From Pirellulaceae bacterium (GTDB lineage Bacteria > Planctomycetota > Planctomycetia > Pirellulales > Pirellulaceae), in NCBI GenBank assembly GCA_019636375.1, contig JAHBXS010000001.1, forward strand, positions 124,001 to 188,000: a stretch of 64,000 bases of DNA, given 5' to 3'. The notes beneath the pieces are model-generated. The model saw only the letters and a list, made by a program, of their open reading frames with translations, ran no database searches and was not told the origin of the DNA. A program made the position numbers and the translations under genes. This document shows positions 42,138 through 51,411 of this stretch, in pieces; the stretch's first letter is position 1, and each line of letters opens with the position of its first letter.

Positions 42138-42935
42138 ATGAAGTTTAATCGACGGTTATTTGGTTTTTTGGCACTTGCGAGTGCCTGCGCGAACCTCGGG
42201 TCTGAGTTGTGCGCTCAAGACAATCAAGATGAAGGAGTGCAGGTTCAATCGAGTAATGCCATCGTGGTGTCGGCCGAAAAGGGACCCGGTGGGGAAATGC
42301 AAGTCATGAGCTTTAGCTCAAGCGGCGACGGCCCAATGTCTTTTAGCATGCCGATGGGATTGATGGGGGCGGGGCCGAGCGATCCGTTTTCGTTGTTGTC
42401 GAATCCCGGAGTTCAGGGAGAGTTGGATCTGGTAGGTAGCCAGTTGGATCGATATTTGGATTTGCAAAAATCGTACGCGAAAGAAATACAAGAACACGTC
42501 CAAAAGATCACCCAAGGAAATTTCTCTCGCGAGGAATCCGGGAAATTGCGAGAAGTGATCCAAAGTATCGAAGAGCGAAAAAAGGCCGAGATTGAAAACC
42601 TTCTGCTGCCCATGCAACGCGAACGCCTTAAACAGATCAGCCTCCAGCAGCGCATGCAAAACGCAGGTGCCGTTAATGCTTTAGGCGACGAAGAAATGCG
42701 CAAGGAACTTGGGCTTTCGGACGACGATGTCAAAAGGCTCAAGGAAAAAGCCAAGGACCTCAACGAAAAACTCAAGAAGAAACTCAAAGAACTTCAGCTT
42801 GAGATTCGGGATGAACTGCTGGATGAGTTGACTTCTGAGCAACGCGCAAAGGTCAAGTCAATGCTTGGTGATCGATTTGATGTCGAAACGCCTCAAATCG
42901 ATAATTCCCGCTTACAACGTCGTGGCGAACGTTGA
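42138..42935 (+). CDS. Secreted Spy/CpxP-like helical protein, paralogue 2
   Basis: 265 residues from ATG 42138, with GGGAGG upstream; an in-frame TTG at 42120 overlaps that site and is rejected. Signal peptide MKFNRRLFGFLALASACANL (cleavage near LCAQ). The helical domain runs ELDLVGSQLDRYLDLQ, LLLPMQRERLKQI, KELGLSDDDVKRLKEKA and LTSEQRAKVKSMLGDRFDV. Order and wording match the gene at 36867 (ELDLV-SQ; KKEL; QR-K; GDEFD/GDRFD), so the two are paralogues. A terminator follows at 42981. Confidence 0.78.
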   Translation: MKFNRRLFGFLALASACANLGSELCAQDNQDEGVQVQSSNAIVVSAEKGPGGEMQVMSFSSSGDGPMSFSMPMGLMGAGPSDPFSLLSNPGVQGELDLVGSQLDRYLDLQKSYAKEIQEHVQKITQGNFSREESGKLREVIQSIEERKKAEIENLLLPMQRERLKQISLQQRMQNAGAVNALGDEEMRKELGLSDDDVKRLKEKAKDLNEKLKKKLKELQLEIRDELLDELTSEQRAKVKSMLGDRFDVETPQIDNSRLQRRGER

Positions 42936-42980
42936 TGTGACCATTTACGTGCATTGAATCAATTGACTGTTTTTTTAGCA

Positions 42981-43017
42981 AAAACAGCGTTTACCGATGA
43001 CGGGTGACCGCTGTTTT
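42981..43017 (+). terminator. Intrinsic terminator of the Spy-like gene at 42138
   Basis: AAAACAGCG ... CGCTGTTTTTT with inner pairing of TTACC and GGGTGA, and a T-run at 43014-43019. Confidence 0.8.
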
Positions 43018-43020
43018 TTG

Positions 43021-43634
43021 TTTTTTCTTGGGGCGAAGCATCCGTTGATAGGGCTGTATTGAGTTGCGTACATTTCTTCACTGCCAGTCCTCTTGGCCAA
43101 TTCATTCAACGCACCGTTTTTGACATCTTTTCATAAGCCCAGGCAATCGATCTCGCTTTGTTTTACTGACTCCCGCTAATGATAGCATTTCTTGAGGGGG
43201 CTTTTTGGGGATTCTCGCGATCTAGTTTTGCTCTTGGCTTCAGTTTAATAGTGAAAATTGTCGATTTTCATTGTGCTGAATTCCGTCGCGACGTAAGGCT
43301 GCGGCGATTTTAGATTTTAAGAAATCGGTAAACAAAATTTGCTGGTTTCTTTTCAAAAAGACGCGAAGGTTCAATCTTGGCAGGTTGGAAAGCATCTGCT
43401 AAGTTGTCGCTCTCGAAACGAGAAATCAAGGACTTTGTAAGATTTGTTCTCGCGAAGAAGATTGTCGGTTTTGAGATGTCATGGCAGGTCGAAGTAAGTT
43501 GACAGTTGAAAAAAGGCCTACCGGCCCAGAGCGCTGGCACACAAAACGACAAAACCTGTCGAAAAGTTTGGGAAACGATCAATCACCGGAAGCTGAATTG
43601 ATTCGGCTACCGCCACTGCATAGGAAGCTACAGC
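43021..43634. other. Intergenic region, no gene seen
   Basis: About 600 bases upstream of rimI. A 90-codon minus frame (43310-43582) has no start signal or domain. No convincing repeat or RNA gene was seen. Confidence 0.5.
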
Positions 43635-44204
43635 ATGTCGAATGAAAAGAGCTGGTCGAATGACAAAGGATTGTCCAATTGTAGAAGTGTCGCTCGACGA
43701 GTTGCATTTGACTCTCACATTCGATGGATGATCCGACGAGACATGCCGGAAGTACTGGCCATTGAGTCAGGGAGTTTTGAGTTCCCGTGGTCCGAAGATG
43801 ATTTTATTCGGTGCCTCAGACAACGGAACTGCATCGGGATGGTGGCTGAGTATGAGGAGCAAGTCGTCGGCTTTATGATTTACGAGTTAAATCAAAGCGA
43901 TTTGCATGTCCTGAACTTTGCGGTTCGTCCGGATGCCCGACGTCGTGGGGTTGGGATGCAGATGATTGAGAAGCTAATGAGCAAGTTGTCTCAGCAACGT
44001 CGAACAAAAATCGCTCTTGAAGTTCGCGAAACAAATTTAGCCGCTCAATTGTTTTTCAAAAACATGGGATTTGTTTGTGTTTCTTTGCTCAAGGACTATT
44101 ACGACGACACGACCGAAGATGCGTATCTGATGCACTTCTGTCATCGCGATGGCAGTGAGTCGTCGTTTGAGGCCGCCAATCGGATTTCACGGATGGCAGG
44201 CTAG
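43635..44204 (+). CDS. rimI: Ribosomal-protein-alanine N-acetyltransferase-like GNAT
   Basis: 189 residues from ATG 43635. After a 30-residue N-terminal extension, IRRDMPEVLAIESGSFEFPWSEDDF is the RimI opening, and VRPDARRRGVGMQMIEKLM is the acetyl-CoA loop (R-R-x-G-x-G). ALEVRETNLAAQLFFKNMGF and the YYDDTTEDAYLMHF end fit the RimI subgroup. RimI acetylates the N-terminal Ala of S18, and homologues act on other N-termini. Neither rpsR nor tsaD is adjacent. Confidence 0.85.
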   Translation: MSNEKSWSNDKGLSNCRSVARRVAFDSHIRWMIRRDMPEVLAIESGSFEFPWSEDDFIRCLRQRNCIGMVAEYEEQVVGFMIYELNQSDLHVLNFAVRPDARRRGVGMQMIEKLMSKLSQQRRTKIALEVRETNLAAQLFFKNMGFVCVSLLKDYYDDTTEDAYLMHFCHRDGSESSFEAANRISRMAG

Positions 44205-44214
44205 GTCTCGCCCA

Positions 44215-45498
44215 TCACCGCACAAAATCTAAGCCGAGGCGAGTGAAAATCTCCTCGGCTTTTTTGTTGAGTCTCGCCAGGACTTCGTCGCCGGTGGACC
44301 CATGAACGAGGATCGTCACTAGTGGACTCCCAGGCCGGACAAAAGAGCCAACAATGGGGATGTCGGCAAGTTCACCATTTATTCGACGATCCCACAACCA
44401 TGAGAAAAAATCTTCACTGATCGCTAATGGGTTGGAATTCGGTAAGTAAAGAATCCCTTTGCCAACAATCAATGGCTGACTTGCAATCGACTTGAGCTTG
44501 TCGAGAGAATCTGGCATGTCGAGTAAATTGAACTCCGCAAAATGCCAGTGCATCAAGTTTTCACGCGCAGCTCGCCCAAGGCATTCCATGGACCCAGTCG
44601 GGCGAGGATTGACCTCAATGAGCCAGGGACGATTTGTTGGATCGAGAATTAAATCGATTCCGAATAAGCCGCGAAGCTTGAACTCTTGCGAGATCGCACG
44701 CCCCATCTCGGCGATTTTTGAAGTGAGCGGAAATGGGAAAGACAGCGGGCCAATCGCGCCCGAATATTGGAACTCGAATTTGGCTCCCCATTTGGAAACT
44801 CCCAAAAGTTGCCGACAAATCCCTAGAAGAACACATTGATCTTGAATGACCAAAAACGAAGCGGAAATTGGGGTTCCCGGGATGTAACGCTGCAAGTAGG
44901 TGTCGGGGGTGCCCTTGAATGCCAAGTTCATTCGTTCAACATGCGAGCCCCCGCCTCGGCGAAATTTCTTAGCCAACCAATTTGGTGATTGGCTTGCGTT
45001 GCAAAAAGAAGATGTCTCGCGTGCCAGATCAATGGGCCGAAACGTTTTCGATGGCGCGTTCGACACCGGATGAGTGCTTTCGTGCAGTTGAGCGAGATCG
45101 GGCAAATCCTTAAGGACTTCGGCTGCCCGATTGACGTTAAGAACCTCCGGAAAGTCGATTTGTGCTTTTTGTGCGAAGACCGCAAGTTCAAAAGAATCGG
45201 TAGCTTTGAAAGCACCGTCAATTGAGGCGTTGGCAAGCACGATTTGATTCGGGAGCATTGTCGCCAAATCGAGGATCCCTTCAAAACCTCCTCCAAAAAC
45301 GACCGCTCGCGGGGTCTGATGTGCCAAATTGGGCAAAAGCTCGGACCAAGACTCCAATTTTTCAACCGGCCCAGCACTCACCGTATCGGCATCGGCAAAC
45401 CAGTCACAACTGCGGCAATTGACCCCCGCCTTAGCAAGTTCTTCCGCCATCCAACGCGCACTAAATGCAACACAAAGAACGTTCTCGGTAGTTGGCAT
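44215..45498 (-). CDS. ATP-grasp protein next to H4MPT C1 genes
   Basis: 427 residues from ATG 45498, divergent from fae. The N-terminal 110 residues look like a pre-ATP-grasp Rossmann domain. The ATP-grasp core shows KKFRRGGGSHV, TYLQRYIPGTPISASFLV, LFGIDLIL and the metal-binding LIEVNPRPTGSME. ATP-grasp enzymes join a carboxylate to an amine or thiol. Such proteins recur beside formaldehyde-activating enzyme genes in organisms using dephospho-tetrahydromethanopterin, so a role in cofactor synthesis is a reasonable inference, not shown by the sequence. Confidence 0.82.
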   Translation of the reverse strand: MPTTENVLCVAFSARWMAEELAKAGVNCRSCDWFADADTVSAGPVEKLESWSELLPNLAHQTPRAVVFGGGFEGILDLATMLPNQIVLANASIDGAFKATDSFELAVFAQKAQIDFPEVLNVNRAAEVLKDLPDLAQLHESTHPVSNAPSKTFRPIDLARETSSFCNASQSPNWLAKKFRRGGGSHVERMNLAFKGTPDTYLQRYIPGTPISASFLVIQDQCVLLGICRQLLGVSKWGAKFEFQYSGAIGPLSFPFPLTSKIAEMGRAISQEFKLRGLFGIDLILDPTNRPWLIEVNPRPTGSMECLGRAARENLMHWHFAEFNLLDMPDSLDKLKSIASQPLIVGKGILYLPNSNPLAISEDFFSWLWDRRINGELADIPIVGSFVRPGSPLVTILVHGSTGDEVLARLNKKAEEIFTRLGLDFVR

Positions 45499-45614
45499 AG
45501 ACCGGTCTGTCTGTTAATCTTTTAGTCGTGAAAGCACTGCGTTTTACACTCTGCTATCGACGCCAATGCGGCGGCCTTGCAGACCATTTACGATACCAAA
45601 ATTGATGGAGAAGA

Positions 45615-46115
45615 ATGACCATGTCGATGTTTATTGGAGAGGCTTTAGCTGGAGACGGAAACGAAATCGCGCACATCGATTTGTTGATTGGAAGCAAGAC
45701 AGGCCCCGTCGGCGTGGCTTTTGCAAACGCTTTGGCGAACCAAAGTGAAGGGCACACGAATCTATTGGCGGTGTTGACACCAAATTTGGCCGTCAAGCCT
45801 TCAACCGTGATGGTGACCAAGGTCACAATCAAAGGAATGAAACAAGCGGTACAGATGTTTGGCCCGGCTCAAGAAGCGGTCGCAAAAGCGGTCGCCGACT
45901 GTGTTGCCATGGGAGTGATTCCCAAGGCACAGGCCGATGACTTGGTCATCGTTTGCGGCGTGTTCATTCATCCAGGTGCCGAAGACAACAAAAAAATCTA
46001 CGACTACAACTACGAGGCCACCAAGCTCGCCATTCAAAACGCGATGGGTAACAAGCCGACCGCTGACGAAATGATTGCTGGGCGCGATTCGGTCCATCCA
46101 TTCCGGGGATTTTAG
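45615..46115 (+). CDS. fae: Formaldehyde-activating enzyme
   Basis: 166 residues from ATG 45615 (MTMSMFIGEALAGDGNEIAHIDLL); the ATG two codons later is equally possible because GGAG stands 4 and 10 bases from the two. The catalytic His is His20 in EIAHID. Further family stretches are GSKTGPVGVAFANALANQSEGHTNLLAVL, TVMVTKVTIKG and VCGVFIHPGAEDNKKIYDYNYEATK. It condenses formaldehyde with tetrahydromethanopterin. mtdB follows after 20 nt, giving two consecutive steps of the C1 pathway. Confidence 0.97.
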   Translation: MTMSMFIGEALAGDGNEIAHIDLLIGSKTGPVGVAFANALANQSEGHTNLLAVLTPNLAVKPSTVMVTKVTIKGMKQAVQMFGPAQEAVAKAVADCVAMGVIPKAQADDLVIVCGVFIHPGAEDNKKIYDYNYEATKLAIQNAMGNKPTADEMIAGRDSVHPFRGF

Positions 46116-46135
46116 TTGCGGAGATGAATTAAGCG

Positions 46136-47008
46136 ATGGCCGACAAGCGGAAGGTCTTGCTGCAATTCGACACCGATCAACACGCCAGTTCGTTTGATAG
46201 CTTAGTGGCGATTGATGCGGGTGCCGACGTGATTTTGCCTTACGCCAATGTTGGTTTGGAGCAAATCGTCGATTTGATTCATGGAGCTATGTTTACGCGC
46301 GGCCTGGACGACTTATGTCGTACGGCCGCTTTTTTTGGCGGTTCGAACTACGAACTGTCGGAAAAATTGTATCAGCGTAGCTTGGGTGCTTTTTTTGGAC
46401 CGGTGCGTGTTTCCTTGATGCTTGATCCAAATGGAGCGAACACTACGGCGGTTGCCGCGATTCGCGCCGTCGAGACTCACACGAGCTTGGATGGTAAACA
46501 GGTTGCGATCCTGGGAGGAACAGGGCCGGTAGGAACACGCCTTGCGAGTCTTGCGAGCAAGTTAGGAGCCCAAGTGCGATTGTTCTCGCGGAACAAACAA
46601 CGGGCGGATGAGGCGATTGGACGATTGCCCGACTTCGCCCGGCGAGAGCTAATACAGGGCGTGTTACTTCCGAATGAAGCAAATCGGGCGACCGTCCTAA
46701 ATGAATCCGATATTTTGATAGCCGCCGGTGGCGCCGGAGTTCAATTTTTTCCAGAAAATTGGTTATCCGAAGCGACTGGACTTAAAATCGCGGTGGATTT
46801 AAACGCGGTTCCCCCGGCTGGACTGCCCAGCATCGAGCCTCACGATACAGGGGTCCTGCGGGGTCAGGGTACGGTTTGTTTCGGACCCTTAGGAGTCGGT
46901 GGGTTGAAAATGAAGATTCACAAAGGTTGCTTGAGGGCTTTATTTGAAGCCAACCACCGGCATCTTGCGACGCTAGAGATTTACGAATTGGCTCAGCACT
47001 ACGGATAA
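46136..47008 (+). CDS. mtdB: NAD(P)-dependent methylene-tetrahydromethanopterin dehydrogenase
   Basis: 290 residues from ATG 46136. Start VLLQFDTDQHASSFDSLVAIDAGAD is typical; FTRGLDDLCRTAAFFGG and PNGANTTAVAA are conserved. The Rossmann motif is QVAILGGTGPVGTRLA with the following basic RLFSRNKQR, which suits NADP. It oxidises methylene-H4MPT, the product of Fae. Later pathway enzymes (mch, fhc) are not in the window. Confidence 0.95.
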   Translation: MADKRKVLLQFDTDQHASSFDSLVAIDAGADVILPYANVGLEQIVDLIHGAMFTRGLDDLCRTAAFFGGSNYELSEKLYQRSLGAFFGPVRVSLMLDPNGANTTAVAAIRAVETHTSLDGKQVAILGGTGPVGTRLASLASKLGAQVRLFSRNKQRADEAIGRLPDFARRELIQGVLLPNEANRATVLNESDILIAAGGAGVQFFPENWLSEATGLKIAVDLNAVPPAGLPSIEPHDTGVLRGQGTVCFGPLGVGGLKMKIHKGCLRALFEANHRHLATLEIYELAQHYG

Positions 47009-47023
47009 CGCGATTAACCGAAA

Positions 47024-47689
47024 ATGAAAATCGAGTTTACATGCGAACATTGCCGTAGCGTCTTGCGCCTTCCGGCAGAACACGCTGGCAAGCGTGCCCG
47101 CTGCCCGGTATGTAGCTCGCTCGTGCTGGTCCCCTTAGAAACGGGGAGTTCAGATGCAGTTTCTTCATCCGAAAATTCTGTGCAAAATGCTGGTAACGTT
47201 GGTTGGGGAGGCTACAAACCTGCCGATGACTTGATCCAATCAGATCCGCTTGCTAAACCTATCGAGACGATTCCACCTCGCTCAATATTGTTTTCCACGG
47301 AACAAACTAGTCCGAATCAATCGACCTCGAATCCTTCAACGCCATTCGCGCCAACTCCCGGACAGACTCCAAGTCCTAACCCATTTGCAGCGCCGCAAAG
47401 TGTTCCAGCGGGCTGCTATCAGACGCCCCAATCAAACAGATCAGATAACGATGGGTTGTGGATCGCAGGCCTAATCACTGGAATACTTTCGATTTGTGTG
47501 CAATGCGCTTGTTGCTGGATGGGTTCCTTGGTTGCCCTTCCGCTGAGTCTCGTCGGCATTGTTTGTACGATGTTTTCTAAGTCATCATACCGTTGGGTTT
47601 GTTTTTTGCTAAATGGAATTGGGTTACTCATGGCCCTTGCATGGATCGTCTTCATTGTGGTCATGTTTGCAATGGATGCGAATTTTTGA
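47024..47689 (+). CDS. Zinc-ribbon membrane protein with Pro-rich linker
   Basis: 221 residues from ATG 47024. The N-terminus has a CxxC pair (FTCEHC and ARCPVC) forming a zinc ribbon, with the planctomycete wording LRLPAEHAGKRARCPVC. A Ser/Pro/Thr-rich linker (residues 50-135) leads to two membrane helices (WIAGLITGILSICVQCACCW; the end MALAWIVFIVVMFAM). The function is unknown. It follows mtdB by 15 nt, but a functional link to C1 metabolism is not implied. Confidence 0.8.
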   Translation: MKIEFTCEHCRSVLRLPAEHAGKRARCPVCSSLVLVPLETGSSDAVSSSENSVQNAGNVGWGGYKPADDLIQSDPLAKPIETIPPRSILFSTEQTSPNQSTSNPSTPFAPTPGQTPSPNPFAAPQSVPAGCYQTPQSNRSDNDGLWIAGLITGILSICVQCACCWMGSLVALPLSLVGIVCTMFSKSSYRWVCFLLNGIGLLMALAWIVFIVVMFAMDANF

Positions 47690-47750
47690 TATTTATTCAT
47701 GAAACTTCGGTTGATTAATACTAAACTTTTTGAACTTTGGAGCATCATCA

Positions 47751-48818
47751 ATGGAAGCTGAGCCGTTGGCATTCCTCGAGCGATTGGTAAGTACCCCTGG
47801 AGTGTCCGGAATGGAAGGGCCGGTGCAGGCGGTGGTTGCAGAATATGCGAAATCATTTGGCGCAAATGTGCGCTCTGATTTACATGGCAACTTGATTCTA
47901 TCGACCAATGAAGCCGCCCATACGAGACTGCTGTACGCTGGGCACGCCGATCAAATCGGGTTGATCGTGTCATACATTGACGACCGAGGATATTTGTACG
48001 TGCAAACCGTTGGCGGCTGGGACCCACAGCAATTGGTAGGGCAGCAGGTCGTGATTTGGACTGAACAAGGGCCAGTGTCGGGACTGATATCCCGCAAAGC
48101 GATTCATCTTCTCGATGAGTCAGAACGAAAAAAAGTTGTTGAGATCAAGAACCTTTTTATCGACATCGGAGTCGAATCGCGGGAACAAGCCGAATTGCTT
48201 GTCCGTGTCGGAGATACGGTAACGCTGCGGCTCGGCATGACCCACCTCAAAAATAGTCTTGTCTGCGGCCCAGCTCTGGACAATCGCACAGGTCTGTGGG
48301 TGGTTGTCGAAGGGATGCGGCGAGCGATGTTGAGTGGTAATTTGGCTTGTGCCTTGCATGTGGCCTCGACGGTTCAAGAAGAAATTGGCCTGCGAGGGGC
48401 GCGAACTGCTGCGTATTCCGTCGAGCCTCACGTCGCATTGGCCGTAGACGTGACCCATGCTACCGATTGCCCCGATGTCGATTCCAAGCAACAAGGGGCG
48501 GTTAGTCTGGGGAAAGGCCCGGTGATTGTGCGGGGCCCGAACATGACGCCAATGGTCAGTGAAACCCTGATCCGCCAAGCGACTCGCTACAACGTCTTTC
48601 ATCAAATCACGGCTCTCGGACGCGCCGCTCCGAACGACTCGAACGAACTGCAAGTCAGTCGTGGCGGTGTGGCAACGGGGCTGGTTGCAATTCCCAACCG
48701 CTACATGCACAGCGCGGTTGAAGTGGTGTCTTTGGAGGACTTGGAAGCGGCAGCAGACCTACTGATGTGGTTTTCGCTCTCAGTCCGTAGCCCCGATCAG
48801 TTTTTGCCGCAATTTTAA
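47751..48818 (+). CDS. M42 family metallopeptidase
   Basis: 355 residues from ATG 47751, with GGAG eight bases upstream; the frame is open to 47730. Opening FLERLVSTPGVSGMEGPVQ is typical. Metal ligands are seen in LYAGHADQIG (His), GPALDNRTG (Asp), VQEEIGLRGA (Glu-Glu), AVDVTHATD (Asp) and RYMHS (His). The family contains cobalt/zinc aminopeptidases that form dodecameric shells in the cytoplasm, often annotated as glutamyl or deblocking aminopeptidase. Confidence 0.93.
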   Translation: MEAEPLAFLERLVSTPGVSGMEGPVQAVVAEYAKSFGANVRSDLHGNLILSTNEAAHTRLLYAGHADQIGLIVSYIDDRGYLYVQTVGGWDPQQLVGQQVVIWTEQGPVSGLISRKAIHLLDESERKKVVEIKNLFIDIGVESREQAELLVRVGDTVTLRLGMTHLKNSLVCGPALDNRTGLWVVVEGMRRAMLSGNLACALHVASTVQEEIGLRGARTAAYSVEPHVALAVDVTHATDCPDVDSKQQGAVSLGKGPVIVRGPNMTPMVSETLIRQATRYNVFHQITALGRAAPNDSNELQVSRGGVATGLVAIPNRYMHSAVEVVSLEDLEAAADLLMWFSLSVRSPDQFLPQF

Positions 48819-48837
48819 TGGCAAATAGCCAGGGCGA

Positions 48838-49848
48838 TCACTCTTCGCCATCGGCGATTCCTGCCAGCGCGAATAAAATCATTGGAGAAACGTCGCGAGT
48901 GACTAGTTGAAATTCGCCACCCAGCATGACGAAATTGACGCCGGCAACATGCCGCGAACTAAATCCACGACTCGATGCTTGCCGCGAGTTTCCCAAATAT
49001 TTGGCGGCGTCGATGGCTTTATCATCGTCCAACGCTACGGGAGGTAGGTCGCCACGAATGATTCCAATGCCTCCTTTGGCCCAAGCGAACCGTTCCGTGG
49101 TGAGCCCGTCCTTCGAAGAACCTATCCCCTCACCGATCATGATCGTTACTGACTGACCGTCGATAACCATATTCGGAGTTGTCCGCGAACGAGAACGGAA
49201 TGGGCCGATGAAACCAGCCAGAACCGTCTCTGGAATATTGCATCTCTCGCCGCTCACACCACCATTTCCCAGGTAGTTCGCTGCACCTAAAGGCTTTTCG
49301 CCGGGCCAATATTGCAAACCAAAGTCTTCTTCGACGTTTTCTTCCGCATCATCATTCGATACTGGTTGTGTCGCACAAACAAATTTTATGTCCGCAGGAA
49401 AAATACTCCCGGCATCGGCAGGACACAGAAATGCGAATTCAGTTTGGAAGCCTTGCTCGGTTGAAGTCAAATTACTCGTGTACTCTGACCAATTAAAGTT
49501 TGTCTGATCAAATGAAAACGACTCAGAGCCCAAAGTGGTTGCTGATTGAGACTCCAGAAAAGGATGCAAGAACGCTAAAACCGAAGTGTTGGGGACTCTT
49601 TGCCAACCGAACTCGCCAAGCGGTTCAGCCCATTTTCTTGAAGAAACTCCGTCGGGTTGTCCCAAGGTGCCCGGTGGATAGTGCCCTGCGTTGAGCGTGT
49701 ATTCTTGCCCCGCTCGCCCAAGTAGCATCAGGCGTTTTTGGCACATGACCACGCGGCCACGCTCGCGACTGTAGCCAAGGTACTGAATAAAGAGCATCGC
49801 CCCAATCAACGCAAAAAAAAGAAGAAAGACGAGGTTTGTCCGGCTCAT
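48838..49848 (-). CDS. DUF1559-type secreted protein
   Basis: 336 residues from ATG 49848, with AAGAGGT upstream. An N-terminal membrane helix (LVFLLFFALIGAMLFIQYLGY) lacks the prepilin FTLVELLVV wording that most DUF1559 proteins carry. The rest is DUF1559-like: QKRLMLLGRAGQEYTLNAGHYPPGT, SVLAFLHPFLE, VTIMIGEGIG and SSRHVAGVNFVMLGGE. The family is expanded in planctomycetes; the function is unknown and a pilin-like surface role is suspected. Confidence 0.82.
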   Translation of the reverse strand: MSRTNLVFLLFFALIGAMLFIQYLGYSRERGRVVMCQKRLMLLGRAGQEYTLNAGHYPPGTLGQPDGVSSRKWAEPLGEFGWQRVPNTSVLAFLHPFLESQSATTLGSESFSFDQTNFNWSEYTSNLTSTEQGFQTEFAFLCPADAGSIFPADIKFVCATQPVSNDDAEENVEEDFGLQYWPGEKPLGAANYLGNGGVSGERCNIPETVLAGFIGPFRSRSRTTPNMVIDGQSVTIMIGEGIGSSKDGLTTERFAWAKGGIGIIRGDLPPVALDDDKAIDAAKYLGNSRQASSRGFSSRHVAGVNFVMLGGEFQLVTRDVSPMILFALAGIADGEE

Positions 49849-49892
49849 CGATTTTACCTCTTTTCAAATTCGAATGGCTTTTTCGAAGTAGT

Positions 49893-50933
49893 CTAAATTA
49901 ATTCTTGTCTTCGATTTGCAGCAGACAAGGCTTGAGCCGCACAAATTCGCACGGCGTCACGAGCGAGTTCACCAGAAAGAATCGGAGAGTTGACCCCGCT
50001 TGCAAGAGATTTTTTGACTTCTGAAATCTCCGCAACGAATCCGTCGAGTACATCGTTGGCAAGCTGCTCAGGCCTCAAAACATTCCCTTGATCATCAATC
50101 AACTTGATCGGCATCGCTTCTCCGGCATCGGCAAAAGCTGCCGACTCGAATTGCAACGTCGCCCGTTCAAGATGAATTTCAAAACCGTGGGTGAAAGGGC
50201 GCCCCTGTTGATGTACAACTCCCATTACGCTCGAAACGACCAAATTGTTGGAAAATTCGAATTGCGAATGAGCATACTCCAAGGTTTTGTCATTAAAACG
50301 TCCGCGACTGTTCACAGCTTGGGGCATTCCGAACAACAGACGAATCAAATGGGCGTCGTGGACGTGAAGGTCGAGCAATGGGCCACCGACTCGGTCCAAG
50401 TCGAAAAAATGGGGAAGCCAAGCTGGGTTTGAAATCACCCTCTTAAAAGTACCGCCCAATAAGCTGCCGTATTTTCCGGACCAAATCTTTTCCAACGCCC
50501 AGCGATATTCTGGAAAATATGGGAGCACATGTCCGACCATCAACTGAACTTTTTGCTGTTCGCAAGCCGCAACCATTTCTTCGGCGTCAGACACACGCAG
50601 GGCAATTGGTTTTTCGCAAAACACGTGCTTTCCCGCTACCGCCGCCGCTAACACGGCCCCCCGATGAGCTGCTGGAGGGAGGCATACGTCAACCAAATCG
50701 ATGTTTTTGTCTTCCAGCATTTCGGTGATATCGCTGTAGACGGATATACCCGCTAAATCCACCTGTTTCCCAGGAGGGCCGAAGTTGCCCCGAATATCTC
50801 GCCAATCACCGGTGCGGCGTTTGGTGTCAGGCTCGGCGATTGCCACGACCTCGATTCCCTCGACGCGCTGATAAGCGAGCCAATGAATCCAGCCCATAAA
50901 TCCGATTCCAGCTATTCCTACTCGAATGGCCAT
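49893..50933 (-). CDS. Gfo/Idh/MocA family oxidoreductase
   Basis: 346 residues from ATG 50933. Rossmann start VGIAGIGFMGWIHWLAY (GxGxxG), VVAIAEPD, and the signature HVFCEKPIAL with the catalytic-region Lys. The C-terminal alpha/beta domain begins near residue 140 with VGHVLPYFPEYRW, and GGPLLDLHVHDAHLI has the His of the active site. Substrates in the family are sugars or inositols; the specific one cannot be assigned. It is cytoplasmic, with no Tat signal. Confidence 0.92.
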   Translation of the reverse strand: MAIRVGIAGIGFMGWIHWLAYQRVEGIEVVAIAEPDTKRRTGDWRDIRGNFGPPGKQVDLAGISVYSDITEMLEDKNIDLVDVCLPPAAHRGAVLAAAVAGKHVFCEKPIALRVSDAEEMVAACEQQKVQLMVGHVLPYFPEYRWALEKIWSGKYGSLLGGTFKRVISNPAWLPHFFDLDRVGGPLLDLHVHDAHLIRLLFGMPQAVNSRGRFNDKTLEYAHSQFEFSNNLVVSSVMGVVHQQGRPFTHGFEIHLERATLQFESAAFADAGEAMPIKLIDDQGNVLRPEQLANDVLDGFVAEISEVKKSLASGVNSPILSGELARDAVRICAAQALSAANRRQELI

Positions 50934-51411
50934 TCTGGAAAAATCCCTTGTATTTGAGTTCCACGATTTAGCTAAAATTTCGGCTCAGAAGACTTCGATT
51001 GCCATGAGTGCCGACGCTGAGACCATGATAACTGAATTTAAGCGAGTCATTAAGGCGGTGAGTTCACCGTCTGCAATGGCCCAATCAAATTACTTGAGTC
51101 CTGCCTTAAGCGCCATTTCTCGCTACTCAGGAAGCAAACTCGAGACATGACACCGATTTTCCAAGTCAGTACCAAGTGCCCCAATTTCAAAACGTCACTG
51201 GTTATTGAGTTGACCCCAGTTTGCAAGTTATAATCTCAAACGTCTGTAGGGTCGCTATTTTGAAGGCTTGCCAAGCAGTAAGTTTCGTCAAATGCCGGAA
51301 TTTTTCATGCTCAACTTAGCCAGCGAATGCTTCGATGGCTTCCGTTACCTGATGCCATGTTTTACCTTTGACTGATTCCGCCGTCGCTTTAGATTTTTCG
51401 TCGAGTATTCC
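50934..51411. other. Intergenic region, no convincing gene
   Basis: Holds a possible 48-codon plus frame from ATG 51004 (MSADAETMITEFKRVIKAVSS) without ribosome site or domain. Otherwise nothing is recognised. Confidence 0.45.
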
